Shown here piece by piece: positions 33,269 through 42,789 of a stretch of 64,000 bases of DNA. Below the pieces are notes generated by a model. It searched no databases. It was given only the letters and a program-made list of their open reading frames with translations, and had not been told where the DNA came from. The stretch is from Oribacterium sp. KHPX15 (GTDB lineage: Bacteria; Bacillota; Clostridia; Lachnospirales; Lachnospiraceae): positions 42,739-106,738 of the forward strand of contig NZ_FNRG01000012.1 of assembly GCF_900107835.1 (NCBI RefSeq), written 5' to 3'. Within the stretch, counting starts at the first letter, position 1, and each line of letters opens with the position of its first letter. The position numbers and the translations under genes were made by a program.

Positions 33269-34081
33269 TTAAACCTTTTGGTAAATCGCCGGCATTAAAT
33301 ATTTATAAGGGCAATTCGCCTTATTGAGACCCTCTGAATGGCCTATAAAAAGGTAACCGTTAGGATCAGTATAATCGTAAAAACGCTTGACCAGAGCATC
33401 TTTAGTAGGCTGGTCGAAATAGATCATAACGTTACGACAGAAAATGAGATCAAAATGGTGTTTCCATTTTATGGGATTCATCAGGTTAAAGGTCCTGAAG
33501 ACAACATTATTCTTTATGACAGGAGCGATTGTGTAGTTCCCGTCCGGTTGTTTTACAAAATACTTTTTCTGCCATGCGGGAGGGAGCTTTGATAAACTGT
33601 CCTCGCCATAAGTCGGATTCATGGCTGAGTTAAGTATATTCTGGGAAATGTCACTGGCCAGGATGCGGAGATCCCATTTCGAAGCTTCCGGACCAAAGAA
33701 CTCCAGAAGATACATCATGATAGTATAAGGTTCTTCCCCGGAGGAACAGCCGGCGCTCCATATATACACAGCCTTGTCCATTGCATGCTTTTTCTTCATC
33801 TCAGGCAGAATGGTATTCCACAGAAAATCAAAATGCTCCTTTTCACGCAAAAAATAAGTGTAGTTTGTGGTTAGCTTGTTAAGCATGGAAACAGTTGATT
33901 CCTGATCCCTGCCGCTTAATATAAGTTCCACGAAATCATGGAAGCTTTCATAACCGTCAGCGGTGAGAGAGTTGGAAAGACGGCTCACTATGAGCTGCTT
34001 TTTCTTACTGAGATCTATGCCGTAGTTTGTTTGTATGTATTTATATAAACGGTTAAAATCTTCATCTGTTAATGTGACCAT
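33269..34081 (-). CDS. cheR: Chemotaxis protein methyltransferase
   Basis: A 270-residue S-adenosylmethionine-dependent enzyme that methylates receptor glutamates. The N-terminal helical domain contains YGIDLSKKKQLIVSRL; the methyltransferase core has IWSAGCSSGEEPYTIMMYLL (SAM-binding loop), LRILASDISQNIL, FDLIFCRNVMIYFD and GYLFIGHSEGLNK. The start at 34081 has AAAGGGG 8 nt upstream. The chemoreceptor at 37666 lacks the NWETF-type docking pentapeptide, so CheR must act on it without that tether. Confidence 0.95.
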   Translation of the reverse strand: MVTLTDEDFNRLYKYIQTNYGIDLSKKKQLIVSRLSNSLTADGYESFHDFVELILSGRDQESTVSMLNKLTTNYTYFLREKEHFDFLWNTILPEMKKKHAMDKAVYIWSAGCSSGEEPYTIMMYLLEFFGPEASKWDLRILASDISQNILNSAMNPTYGEDSLSKLPPAWQKKYFVKQPDGNYTIAPVIKNNVVFRTFNLMNPIKWKHHFDLIFCRNVMIYFDQPTKDALVKRFYDYTDPNGYLFIGHSEGLNKANCPYKYLMPAIYQKV

Positions 34082-34144
34082 TATGGGTTCCCCTTTATAT
34101 GGCAAAAAGCTATCCGGTTTTGCCCGGATAGCTGCCGATTGTTA

Positions 34145-34630
34145 CTATAAGACATTAGCATTGATAAGTGCATCGCAGTCAAATGACATTGCGACGGTGC
34201 CGTCATCCATATTGAGCATTCCGTTAAGAAGCTTCTTCTGACGCTTCATAGGAATAGGCTTAACGGTGTCAAGGTCGATATCAACTACCTGACGCACATT
34301 GTCAACAACAATTCCGATAGGTACATTTTCAATATTTAAAATAATGATACATGTCTTACTTGTATATTCTGTAGCGCCAAGTCCCATAAGAAGACGAATG
34401 TCTACAACTGCAAGTACGGAACCTCTCAGATTGATGATTCCCTTTACATAGTCAGGAACAAGCGGGAGAGTGGTTATGTACTGGTCTGTGATGATCTCGG
34501 TAACATAATCCGTGCTCATATACATGATCAAGTCGCCTGATTCAAAAGTTAGGCAACGTTGTAAATTCTTAGGCTCCTCTTTGATAGCATCTTCGGAAGT
34601 GGTTGCCTGTGTATTAATTTCTTCTGCCAT
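34145..34630 (-). CDS. cheW: Chemotaxis coupling protein
   Basis: A 161-residue adaptor linking receptors to CheA. The CheW fold is visible: YVTEIITDQYITTLPLVPDY, VKGIINLRGSVLAVVDIRLL, IIILNIENVPIGIVVDNVRQ, and a final ISM-like FD. The first 20 residues (rich in Glu/Thr) are an extension. It lies between cheA (14 bp upstream) and cheR, in the same minus-strand operon. Confidence 0.93.
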   Translation of the reverse strand: MAEEINTQATTSEDAIKEEPKNLQRCLTFESGDLIMYMSTDYVTEIITDQYITTLPLVPDYVKGIINLRGSVLAVVDIRLLMGLGATEYTSKTCIIILNIENVPIGIVVDNVRQVVDIDLDTVKPIPMKRQKKLLNGMLNMDDGTVAMSFDCDALINANVL

Positions 34631-34644
34631 GTATACTCCTCCTC

Positions 34645-36777
34645 TCAGGCATTTTCGATGGCTGCATTGTATACGCCAAGTACGTCAAGAATGATACTGA
34701 TGGTGCCATCACCGAGAATCGTACATCCGCTGATGCCTCGTGACTTCAGATCAAAGATCGAAACAAACTGAGGAAGCGGCTTAACAACTACCTGCTGTTC
34801 ACCTATAAGCTCATCTGCATACAGGCAGCAGCTCTTGTCTCCATACTCAACCCATACCATGATACCTTCGGTCATATCGTCGTCATGCTTTCCGCGGATA
34901 TTATAGAATTCATTGAGCTTAACGATAGGATAAAACTCTCCGTCACGGTCAATCATTTCATTTCCGTTTTCATCACGTATGACCTCAACATTATCGATCT
35001 TGAAGGAAGATCTGATGTTGGCGATAGGGATGGTAAATGTAGTATCACCTACAGCAACCTTCATACCATCAACAATTGAAAGTGTGAGAGGAATCTTCAT
35101 GGTCATGGTGGTTCCCTTGCCAAGGTCTGAGTCAATGCTCAGTGTACCACCTACGGACTCAAGATTCTTCTTAACTACGTCCATACCAACGCCTCGGCCT
35201 GAATATTCGGTAACCTGCTTGTTGGTTGAGAAGCCCGGCAGCATGATGAGACCGAGAGCTTCCTTCTTGGAGTACTGATCCTTCGGCTTTGTAAGGATAC
35301 CGCGCTCTTCACCCTTCTGAAGAAGCTTGTCGGGATCCATACCATAACCGTCATCCTTAACTTCTATAACGACCTCGCTGGAAGTGTGTGTTGCTGAAAG
35401 GATAAGCTCACCCTGAGGATCCTTTCCTGCAGCTATACGCTCCTGAGCGGTTTCTTCTATACCATGATCCATGGAGTTACGCACGATGTGCATGATAGGA
35501 TCCTGGATTGCATCAACGATGGTCTTGTCAACTTCTGTATCTTCACCGATAACAGTAAGACGTACATCCTTATTGAGCTTGGTCTTCATATCTCTTACGA
35601 TACGGCTCATCTTCTGGAAAACACCGGAGATGGATACCATTCGGAGAGACATTGAGATGTCCTGAAGATCGTCTGTTAACTTACGAAGCTGTCTTGCAGA
35701 CTTCAGGAAGCTGTCCATTTCTTCCTGAGGAAGCTGATTGAGAACAGGAGATGAGGTTACCATTGATTCTGTGATAACGATCTCACCCACAAGGTCGTTA
35801 AGTGCATCCAGCTTCTGGAGGTTAACGCTGATAAGACTGGACTTAACAGGTGCGTTGCTCTTTGCTGCAGGCTTCTTATCGGCTGCAGGAGCAGGAGCAG
35901 GAGCTGCAGGCTTAGGAGCCGCTGCTGCTGCAGGAGCTTCTGCTGCGGGAGCCGGTGCAGGTTCGGGCGCCGCTGCGGGAGCAGGCTCCGGTTTGTCCTC
36001 CGGCTTAGGAGCATCAAGAGTCTCAGTGCTCTTGATATAGGCCTGAGTCTTCAGACCTTCCTCTGCCATATTTGCTGTATCCAATGAATCAAACGCGAGA
36101 TAGAAGCCGTCCTCTATTATAACCTTTGCACTGTCAGGATTCTGATCCATATCTGCAGGATAGAAACGGAAATCAATTCCGTTTTCCTTCAATGCATTTA
36201 CTATCATAAATGCACGGAGATTCTCCATTCCGATTCCGTCTTCAAGGAATATATGGATAAATACCTGTGCACTTGGATCGTCCGGAAGATTGGATGATCC
36301 TGCAGCTGCAGGAGCCGCTGTATCACCGCCTGAAGCGGCAGCAGCACCTTCGGCACCGGCTTCTCCGTCCTTCAGTTTCTGAAGGTAGGCCTCGATAGCA
36401 GACTGGAATTCGGTTATATCCGGATCGACTTCCTCACCAGCTTCAACCTTACCGACCTCACCACGGAGATAATCTTCTGATTTGAACATCAGATCAAAGA
36501 GGCCCTTTTTCTGATCTTCATTAAGGAACTCAATGCCCTTATCTCGGATGAAGAAGAAAAGGTCTTCGATACGATGGGCGATTACGGAGATAGGAGTTAA
36601 CTCCATCATCGCACTTGAACCCTTGATCGTGTGCATGATACGGAAAATCTCGTTTACATTGTCTGTGGAGAATTCGCCAACTTTCTCGGCTTCCATTAGG
36701 ATCTCGTCCAGACGGTCAAGAAGACCATTAGTCTCAAAGAGATAAGTATCAAGCATTCCTTCCATTTCTGCATTCAT
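34645..36777 (-). CDS. cheA: Chemotaxis histidine kinase
   Basis: A 710-residue kinase. HPt domain at about 1-105 with phospho-His49 in FRIMHTIKGSSAMM; a P2-like domain at about 165-260; an Ala/Pro-rich linker at about 262-320 made of APAP/APEP units; dimerisation helices (NLQKLDALNDLVGEIVITES); ATP-binding domain with IVRNSMDHGIE, VIEVKDDGYGMD and YSGRGVGMDVVKKN; and a C-terminal CheW-like domain. The ATG at 36777 is 11 nt after AAAGGTGG; the in-frame GTG 15 nt upstream overlaps that site and is not used here. No cheY lies in the window. Confidence 0.95.
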   Translation of the reverse strand: MNAEMEGMLDTYLFETNGLLDRLDEILMEAEKVGEFSTDNVNEIFRIMHTIKGSSAMMELTPISVIAHRIEDLFFFIRDKGIEFLNEDQKKGLFDLMFKSEDYLRGEVGKVEAGEEVDPDITEFQSAIEAYLQKLKDGEAGAEGAAAASGGDTAAPAAAGSSNLPDDPSAQVFIHIFLEDGIGMENLRAFMIVNALKENGIDFRFYPADMDQNPDSAKVIIEDGFYLAFDSLDTANMAEEGLKTQAYIKSTETLDAPKPEDKPEPAPAAAPEPAPAPAAEAPAAAAAPKPAAPAPAPAADKKPAAKSNAPVKSSLISVNLQKLDALNDLVGEIVITESMVTSSPVLNQLPQEEMDSFLKSARQLRKLTDDLQDISMSLRMVSISGVFQKMSRIVRDMKTKLNKDVRLTVIGEDTEVDKTIVDAIQDPIMHIVRNSMDHGIEETAQERIAAGKDPQGELILSATHTSSEVVIEVKDDGYGMDPDKLLQKGEERGILTKPKDQYSKKEALGLIMLPGFSTNKQVTEYSGRGVGMDVVKKNLESVGGTLSIDSDLGKGTTMTMKIPLTLSIVDGMKVAVGDTTFTIPIANIRSSFKIDNVEVIRDENGNEMIDRDGEFYPIVKLNEFYNIRGKHDDDMTEGIMVWVEYGDKSCCLYADELIGEQQVVVKPLPQFVSIFDLKSRGISGCTILGDGTISIILDVLGVYNAAIENA

Positions 36778-36947
36778 ATGATTCTGTACCACCTTTAATT
36801 AAACAATTTCAACACTAGTAGCTATTTCGTCAAAACATTTTTAAAAAATAAGAGTAATCTTACGAAAAAATGATAATACAAAAATATTTTTCTAAAATTA
36901 CGGTTATTTTTATTTTCTGTGTAATGCGGACCCTCCGGTAAACTGCA

Positions 36948-37337
36948 TCAGAATGTGGCCACTGATTCCTTTAAACGGCTGAAGTCGTTATTCAGAGACT
37001 GGACCATAAGCTGATACTCATAAGTTGTCCTTACAAGTTCTACCTGTTCCTGGTCCATATCTACGTTGTTGCCGTCAAGCCTTGTGGACTCATTTGTTGT
37101 TGTATGAACAGTAGCTCTTGAACTGTCGATGGCCCTCTCGACTTCTTTTGCTGTTGCCGACTGAAACTGGGCAGCTCTGATTTTTCTTCCCATAACATTC
37201 TCGAAAGTAACAAACTTGGATTTATATCCCGGAGTATCAACGTTCGCGATATTGTTCAGGGTGATGTTCTGTCTGCCCCACAGAAAATCCAGCGTGCGTT
37301 CCGTCAGATTGATTCCGTTTCCATATAGATTAAGCAT
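36948..37337 (-). CDS. flgB: Flagellar basal-body rod protein FlgB
   Basis: A 129-residue rod subunit. The rod signature is clear at about 24-42: ITLNNIANVDTPGYKSKFV; the C-terminal helix EQVELVRTTYEYQLMVQSLN is typical. The length fits the family (about 130). The usual partners flgC and fliE are absent: the next gene, 171 bp on, is cheA. The ribosome binding site is a short GGAG directly before the ATG. It may be the first gene of the chemotaxis operon or a separate unit. Confidence 0.9.
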   Translation of the reverse strand: MLNLYGNGINLTERTLDFLWGRQNITLNNIANVDTPGYKSKFVTFENVMGRKIRAAQFQSATAKEVERAIDSSRATVHTTTNESTRLDGNNVDMDQEQVELVRTTYEYQLMVQSLNNDFSRLKESVATF

Positions 37338-37453
37338 AATGACTCCTTATCGACGATCCTTCGTTCGATTGGATTCAGATCCTTCTGAATAATTGATCGA
37401 TCGGTTATTTGTCCAAAATGCTCTGATGGCTATCATCAGACATCCTTAATAGT

Positions 37454-37480
37454 CTTTCGACGAAGAAATGAGCATTTATA
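37454..37480 (-). promoter_or_regulatory. Weak sigma-28-like promoter candidate for flgB-che operon
   Basis: Minus strand TATAAATG, 11 nt, GTCGAAAG. The -35-like half equals that of the glycosyltransferase promoters but the -10 matches at only 5 of 8. Confidence 0.35.
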
Positions 37481-37586
37481 AGGGAAATAATGTTATTTTT
37501 TCCAAGTTTGCGCATATTTCTTTGACTATATTAAGGAAGAAATTTTCCAAACTCTTTGAAAAATAAATAAATCGCTTATAAATCCT

Positions 37587-37613
37587 TATAATGATCGGCC
37601 AAACAGCCGATAA
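37587..37613 (+). promoter_or_regulatory. Sigma-28-type promoter of the chemoreceptor gene
   Basis: TATAATGA, 11 nt, GCCGATAA. The -10 is a perfect sigma-28 consensus; the -35 again begins TATAA. Predicted start near 37620, 46 nt before the ATG. Confidence 0.75.
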
Positions 37614-37665
37614 CAAGGTTATGTAACAGGTACGCAGTTTTAACATGGAGTGAGGCGTAGTAGAT

Positions 37666-40431
37666 ATGAAATTTAATAAAAGATCTGGAAATGCAGGGAT
37701 GAAGGATTTACAGCTCAGCCAGAGATTGTCTTTGGTTGTAGGTGTGGCTATTTTTGTATGTCTTGTGGTACTTACGATTTTTGTAACTGTTATTTCCAAT
37801 AAGACTATTGATAAATTTGCATCGGATTCCCTTATAGAGCATTCCGTATCAAGTGCCGATAAGGTAGACGCCATATTGGTAAGAACCAATGAAATCTATC
37901 ATAGCCTGAAGAGCGCAATTGATATCATTAACCAAAAGGAAGATGACATTAACGGAACCTTCACTACAGGCTGGACTTCAGAGGTTAAATCCGGTATTGA
38001 AACAGCCAGCGGAAAAGGACTTAATCTTATAAGCCGTGTTACGGGAACTCCCATTTCACCAAGCCGTTTTGAAGCTGAAACCATCATAGTTCATGAGCTG
38101 TTTGAAGCAGTCAGGGACAACGACCAGGTATATGGAGTAGGTTTCCTGCTTGAGCCGGGAGCATTTTCCAAGGATATTCCGCAGTATGCACCATATGTTA
38201 ATAAGGATGATGCAGAGCAGAATCTTGTAGAAAACCTGGAATATGATGAGTATTCGGAAGAAGATTATTATACAAGAGCTTTCTCGGAAGGACATAACGG
38301 ATTCTCAGATGCTTACGTAGAAGACGGCACCAATATGATCACCGGCTTTTATCCTATAAAGGATAGTACGGATACTATTGTGGGTGCTGTTATCATTGAT
38401 ATCTATTCAGACATATTCAGTGTTGTGGATGTTGATAATGATTCATTCCCTTCACTTTACAGCAACATAATTAATGAAAACGAGAATATTCTCTATTCTT
38501 CACATACAGATGTTATCGGAAAGAATTTTAAGGATACTGTGTCTGAAGATGCCTACAACAAGATCAAGGCAAATTTTGAAAATAAAACCACTTTCGAAGT
38601 TGTGACTTCATCTTCCTCAGGGAAGGTTAATCGTTTTTATGCACCTCTCAACATGGGAAAGAGGACCTGGTGGGTGCAGACAGCGGTTCCTACAAGAGAG
38701 TTTAATGCTGCGGCTAACGGAATCAGAAATACTATCATTGTTGCAACTATAATCATAGTTTTGATCCTTTTGGGCCTTGTTTATTCCATGGTCAAGAAGA
38801 ATCTGGCACCTCTTTCAAAGATTTCATCTGCAGCAGCGGAAGTATCTCAGGGTAATTTTGATATCGATCTTAAATATGACAAAAACGATGAAATCGGAGT
38901 TGCTTTCAATGGCCTCCGGGGAATCATTAACAGAATACAGAATATCATTACAGATCTTTCAAAGAAACTGGGAGAGATAAGCAGCGGTAATTTCCAGGTA
39001 GATCTTATAGATGCTGATAATAATTATGTTGGAGCATATGCACCGCTTCTTGGCTCCATGCAGTCCATAACTGAAAACCTTAATCAGACTTTACTTGATA
39101 TCAGAGAGTCTTCAGATCAGGTATCAAGCGGAGCAGAGCAGGTTTCTGACGGTGCTCAGGCATTGGCACAGGGTTCCACTGAGCAGGCATCATCTGTTCA
39201 GGAGCTTTCCGCAACCATGAATGAGATTTCAAACAAAGTTAAGGTTACAGCATCAAAGGCAAAGGAGGCTTCCGAGCTTGGTGCCGCTGCCGGAGAGGCT
39301 ATGAAGCTTTCAAACGATAAGATGACAGAAATGTCATCGGCCATGGACGATATCATTGATAAGTCAAATGAAATCAGTAAGATCATCAAGACAATCGATG
39401 ACATCGCTTTCCAGACCAATATCCTTTCTCTTAATGCAGCAATTGAGGCCGCAAGAGCGGGTGCCGCAGGAAAAGGTTTCGCTGTGGTTGCAGATGAAGT
39501 AGGAAATCTTGCAAAGAAATCACAGGAAGCAGCACAGAATACAGCTACACTTATTGAACAGACAATTGAAGCTGTACAGCGAGGCGGACAGATTTCTGAA
39601 GAAACGGTTTCTGCAATCGGAACTGTTACTGAGAAATCAATTCTTATCACAAATCTTGTTGATGAGATTTCCAATGCTTCCGATGAGCAGGCAAAGGGCG
39701 TTGCCCAGATCACTGAGGGCATCGATCAGATAGCTTCGGTAGTTCAGACCAACTCTGCTACGGCTGAGCAGTCGGCAGCAGCGGCAGAAGAGCTTTCCGG
39801 TCAGGCAAATGTTATGAACGGACTGGTTGGCAGATTCAGTCTGAAGGGTGGTTCATCAAGCTATAGAAGTAACAACAGGAAAACAGACTATATACCTCCT
39901 GTAATGACGGATGATAACACGGGCAGTACAGCAGCTAAAGCAACTCCGAAGAAGGCTGAGAGTAAGCCTGTAGTTAAGCCACAGACAACGGCACAGGCTA
40001 AACCTAAGCCGGCAGCTGCTCCGAAACCGACAGCATCTGCTCCCAAACCTGCAGCAGCGGCTGCGACCGCAACTGTTAAGAAGGCAGAGCCCAAACCTGC
40101 AGCATCTGCTCCTGTGAAGTCTCCGACTCCGGCCCCTGTAAAGACGGAGGAGCCTAAGAAGACTGAGACCGCACCGGTAACTGCGAAACCTGCAGCTGCG
40201 CCTGTTAAAAAGGCAGAGCCTAAACCTTCAGCAGCACCTGCAAAGAAACCGGATGCGCCAAAACCTAAGGCACCGGCTCCTAAGCCAAAGAAGGAGATTC
40301 CATATATTCCGCCAAGTCAAAGTGATGGATTCATCCCTTCCGAGTTTGATGGAATGGATCTCACCAATGTTGATCCTGCGTCAGTATCATTTAAGTCTTA
40401 TGCTTCACCTAATGGGGCAGACAAGTATTGA
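37666..40431 (+). CDS. Methyl-accepting chemotaxis protein with long Pro/Ala/Lys tail
   Basis: A 921-residue receptor. First membrane segment about 23-45; extracellular double-Cache-type sensor about 46-340 (with [12 protein letters not shown] and [20 protein letters not shown]); second membrane segment about 345-368; HAMP; then a long signalling coiled coil whose tip, near 577-615, reads [20 protein letters not shown] then [18 protein letters not shown]. From about 725 a nearly 195-residue low-complexity tail of [12 protein letters not shown] units follows, bounded by two YIPP motifs ([10 protein letters not shown] and PYIPPSQSD). No NWETF pentapeptide ends the protein. Ligand unknown. It has its own sigma-28-type promoter. 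Confidence 0.93.
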   Translation: MKFNKRSGNAGMKDLQLSQRLSLVVGVAIFVCLVVLTIFVTVISNKTIDKFASDSLIEHSVSSADKVDAILVRTNEIYHSLKSAIDIINQKEDDINGTFTTGWTSEVKSGIETASGKGLNLISRVTGTPISPSRFEAETIIVHELFEAVRDNDQVYGVGFLLEPGAFSKDIPQYAPYVNKDDAEQNLVENLEYDEYSEEDYYTRAFSEGHNGFSDAYVEDGTNMITGFYPIKDSTDTIVGAVIIDIYSDIFSVVDVDNDSFPSLYSNIINENENILYSSHTDVIGKNFKDTVSEDAYNKIKANFENKTTFEVVTSSSSGKVNRFYAPLNMGKRTWWVQTAVPTREFNAAANGIRNTIIVATIIIVLILLGLVYSMVKKNLAPLSKISSAAAEVSQGNFDIDLKYDKNDEIGVAFNGLRGIINRIQNIITDLSKKLGEISSGNFQVDLIDADNNYVGAYAPLLGSMQSITENLNQTLLDIRESSDQVSSGAEQVSDGAQALAQGSTEQASSVQELSATMNEISNKVKVTASKAKEASELGAAAGEAMKLSNDKMTEMSSAMDDIIDKSNEISKIIKTIDDIAFQTNILSLNAAIEAARAGAAGKGFAVVADEVGNLAKKSQEAAQNTATLIEQTIEAVQRGGQISEETVSAIGTVTEKSILITNLVDEISNASDEQAKGVAQITEGIDQIASVVQTNSATAEQSAAAAEELSGQANVMNGLVGRFSLKGGSSSYRSNNRKTDYIPPVMTDDNTGSTAAKATPKKAESKPVVKPQTTAQAKPKPAAAPKPTASAPKPAAAAATATVKKAEPKPAASAPVKSPTPAPVKTEEPKKTETAPVTAKPAAAPVKKAEPKPSAAPAKKPDAPKPKAPAPKPKKEIPYIPPSQSDGFIPSEFDGMDLTNVDPASVSFKSYASPNGADKY

Positions 40432-40491
40432 TTTGGGACAAAAACAAAGTGTATGAAGTAGGACTCTACTTTATATAAACATCCCCAATGT

Positions 40492-40541
40492 AAGGGCAGT
40501 CGCCAGAACGTTCCCCTAAAGCGTGGCGGCTGTCCTTTTTG
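40492..40541 (+). terminator. Rho-independent terminator of the chemoreceptor gene
   Basis: A 14-bp stem (AAGGGCAGTCGCCA with TGGCGGCTGTCCTT, two G-U pairs) around an 18-nt loop, followed by TTTTTG. Confidence 0.85.
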
Positions 40542-40671
40542 TATCATTGTGAAATGGTACAGAAAATCATGTCTTTCATCTCCTGCATTTTCTTTACGTT
40601 ATTAAAAGCGGTACGAACATGATACATGGGGGACATCCTAAAATGGGGGAAGGTTATGGCAAGGGGGAAGT

Positions 40672-40707
40672 AAAAAAGACCGTCCAACCGGAAATGGTTG
40701 GACAGTC
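40672..40707 (-). terminator. Rho-independent terminator of the 40717 gene
   Basis: Stem of 12 positions with one mismatch (GACTGTCCAACC/GGTTGGACGGTC on the minus strand), 6-nt loop, followed on the minus strand by six T. Confidence 0.85.
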
Positions 40708-40716
40708 TTTGAACTA

Positions 40717-41751
40717 TTATTCTTCGGCTTCAGCTTTTTTCTTTTTCTTTCCGAAGGGGAGTTTGATTTTTGGAAGTTTGATTTTCGGGAGTTTGAGGCC
40801 TTTCTTTTTCTTCTTCCCGTCTCCTTCGCCTTCGGCTGCGGGGGCTTCGCCGGCAGCGGCAGCGGCTTCGGCTTTTGCTTTCTTCTTTTTCTTGAGGGTT
40901 TTGAGTAGGATAAGGATTCCTGCTGTGAGACCTTCAAGGAATATGACTGTGAAGAAACCTATAAAGAAAGATAGTATGTTGAAGCCTCCTGATTTCTTCT
41001 CTTCTGTTGCTTCTTCGGTGCTTTCCGATTCGGATTCATCTATAATGATGTTTCCGGCCTCGTCGGTGTTCATGGTGACGTCTATAACGGGACTGCCGTC
41101 TTCGTTTGTTTCACCTACAACAGCGGAAACCTCACCGGTATCTTCATTATATTTATTGCCTCCGGAATCGTTTGCATTGCTTTCTTCGGCCTCTTTAAGT
41201 TCTTCCGGTGTAATGGCATTGAAGGTTACAGGTGAACCTTTACCGTCGACCTTTACGAAGCCTTCTCCCCAGTTGCCGTTAAATTTATCCCGGACCATTT
41301 CTGCTGCAGTTTTTGCCTGTATATGAGAGAGGTCCTCGAGTTTTACATAGCCCTCCTTAAGATCTGCATAGACGGTATAACCCCATAGTACCCCGTCAGG
41401 ATCTCTTGCATTCTCAATGATGTGAAGAACTGTATTCTGGGGGATAGGGATGTTAATGCTGTAAGCACTGTCAACTGATGGTTCCTGATAGAATTTTGCG
41501 CCCTCAGGGTTAGTTACTATAGCAAAGTAACTTAGATCAGGTGCCGTTGTTTCAGGCTCTGTGGTGGTCTCTATTGGGTCACCATTTTCATCGGTTTCTA
41601 CTTCTTCAGTAACCTCTTCTCCCTCTGCGCCCTCTTCGGAGACAGCAGCTTCTTCGGTTGACTCTTCAGCTCCGTAACTATATATAGGATATGAGACAAT
41701 AGTCGTCGCTATGCTGAGAAGCAATAGCGACGTTAGAAGTTTTTTCTTCAT
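40717..41751 (-). CDS. Exported acidic membrane protein with SH3-like domain and basic cytoplasmic tail
   Basis: A 344-residue protein of unknown function. Signal peptide about 1-28 (LLTSLLLLSIATTIVS); a strongly acidic segment (30-72, Glu/Thr rich); an SH3-like domain about 74-140 (FAIVTNPEGAKFYQEPSVDS, WGYTVYADLKEGYVKLEDL); a second acidic, Asn-rich stretch; one membrane segment about 255-280 (FNILSFFIGFFTVIFLEGLT); then a very basic tail of KKKKK runs with KLPKIKLPKIKLP. The outside is negative and the inside positive. It starts 6 bp after the short chemoreceptor-like gene without its own ribosome binding site, so translation is probably coupled. Confidence 0.65.
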   Translation of the reverse strand: MKKKLLTSLLLLSIATTIVSYPIYSYGAEESTEEAAVSEEGAEGEEVTEEVETDENGDPIETTTEPETTAPDLSYFAIVTNPEGAKFYQEPSVDSAYSINIPIPQNTVLHIIENARDPDGVLWGYTVYADLKEGYVKLEDLSHIQAKTAAEMVRDKFNGNWGEGFVKVDGKGSPVTFNAITPEELKEAEESNANDSGGNKYNEDTGEVSAVVGETNEDGSPVIDVTMNTDEAGNIIIDESESESTEEATEEKKSGGFNILSFFIGFFTVIFLEGLTAGILILLKTLKKKKKAKAEAAAAAGEAPAAEGEGDGKKKKKGLKLPKIKLPKIKLPFGKKKKKAEAEE

Positions 41752-41757
41752 GTTTTT

Positions 41758-42411
41758 TTATGCTTTATCATCTTTATCAAGAGAAAGAGTAGAAACAACG
41801 TCTTTTATCTGAGTAACAACGCGTTCGATCTTGTCATTTGCTTCAGAACTTGCATCAGAGAGCTTTTTTACTTCCTCAGCTACAACGGCGAAACCACGAC
41901 CTGCCTGTCCTACCCGGGCTGCTTCGATACTTGCATTGATGGCAACTATCTTCTGGCGTTTCTGGATGCCCTTAAGGGTATTGGTACTGGAAATAACTTT
42001 CTTAACCAGACCGTTAGTTTCTTTGATGCCATCGGAAAGACGTGACAGAACCTTATCATTGGCATAAACGTAATACTGGTTTGAAACATAGCTGTTTAAA
42101 AGGCTGTCGATCAAAGGTACAACCACAGAAAAATCAGCTTTTGTCTCATCCGGGTCTGTTACGGTTACTGTACCCACAACTTCGTCACGGATCTTAAGCT
42201 CAACAGATGCGGTACGTGCATAGGTTGAATCGGGATTTTCAGTTTCGCTCTCTGAAAGTCCAGGATCCGGAGCATCCTGTGAAGAATCCATGGAAGTTGC
42301 GATAACATTTCCGTCGGTATCGGTGATATCTACTTTAAGGCCTGTAAGTTTGGACCAGTTTCGTGTTATGGATGAAAGCTCCTGCATGTTGCAAAAATCA
42401 TTTATTTTCAT
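41758..42411 (-). CDS. Short soluble chemoreceptor-like signalling protein
   Basis: A 217-residue cytoplasmic protein with no membrane segment. Residues about 1-105 look like a PocR-type ligand-binding domain (FCNMQELSSITRNWSKLTGL, VDITDTDGNVIATSMD, DFSVVVPLIDSLLNSYV). Residues about 110-205 are a shortened methyl-accepting signalling hairpin with the tip QKIVAINASIEAARVGQAGR then GFAVVAEEVKKLSDASSEA, too short for normal methylation helices. The ATG at 42411 has GGAGA 7 nt upstream. It could bind CheW/CheA as a soluble array component, or act with the membrane protein encoded immediately downstream. Confidence 0.78.
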   Translation of the reverse strand: MKINDFCNMQELSSITRNWSKLTGLKVDITDTDGNVIATSMDSSQDAPDPGLSESETENPDSTYARTASVELKIRDEVVGTVTVTDPDETKADFSVVVPLIDSLLNSYVSNQYYVYANDKVLSRLSDGIKETNGLVKKVISSTNTLKGIQKRQKIVAINASIEAARVGQAGRGFAVVAEEVKKLSDASSEANDKIERVVTQIKDVVSTLSLDKDDKA

Positions 42412-42789
42412 GTTCACGTCTCCTTGATTGATTATCAAAATCTTTGCTATATGATTAGTCGACGATTTGGTTTTATTTAATAAGGCAATATGCGAGGAAT
42501 TTCAATATATTTTGAGGTTTTATCCACAGGAAATCAGATGCATTTAAGTTTTGGAATATGGGTGGACCATGGGGACGGGGTTAGTGGCTCATTTTATTAT
42601 AAAATGAACCATTAACCCCGTCCACATGGTCCACCGGCTGAACTGTTATTTTTTTTCGGATAAGTTTTTCTATTCCGGGGTTTTACAATATTCAAAAGGT
42701 TGGAATTATGATAAAATATAGTATTATTGGAATATTTAATAGTGTAACGGTAGTTTTTTTTTCAGACATTTTCCGCAATTGAGGAAGAC
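42412..42789. other. Divergent intergenic region with long palindrome
   Basis: 378 bases between the minus-strand short chemoreceptor and the HD-GYP gene. It contains the near-perfect 75-nt palindrome at 42561-42635 and a marginal sigma-28-like match on the minus strand at 42456-42482 (TATTAAAT, 11 nt, GTCGACTA). Confidence 0.5.
42561..42635. repeat. 75-nt near-perfect palindrome
   Basis: Arms 42561-42596 and 42600-42635 (36 nt each) match at 33 positions, with one further G-U pair in RNA and a 3-nt loop. A T-run lies about 12 nt downstream on the plus strand. It lies between divergent genes, where a terminator is not needed. Confidence 0.85.

Larger units (their letters stand above)
37338..37665. 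other. Divergent regulatory region between flgB and the chemoreceptor
   Basis: 328 bases without a gene. It holds a strong sigma-28-like promoter on the plus strand, a weaker one on the minus strand, and a hairpin CTGATG/CATCAG at about 37419-37433 that falls in the flgB leader. Confidence 0.6.

Noticed and set aside
35738..36040. Ala/Gly-rich plus-strand open frame opposite cheA
   Set aside because: It mirrors the Ala/Pro-rich linker of CheA; its composition is a shadow of that low-complexity stretch.
37347..37354. GTCGATAA on the minus strand just before flgB, a good sigma-28 -10 match
   Set aside because: It lies only 9 nt before the flgB ATG, so transcription would start inside the ribosome binding site, and no -35 is found 11 nt upstream.
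40021..40290. Short direct DNA repeats coding for the Lys/Pro/Ala tail, considered as a CRISPR-like or tandem array
   Set aside because: Units are irregular, in frame and coding; no constant repeat with unique spacers exists here or elsewhere in the window.
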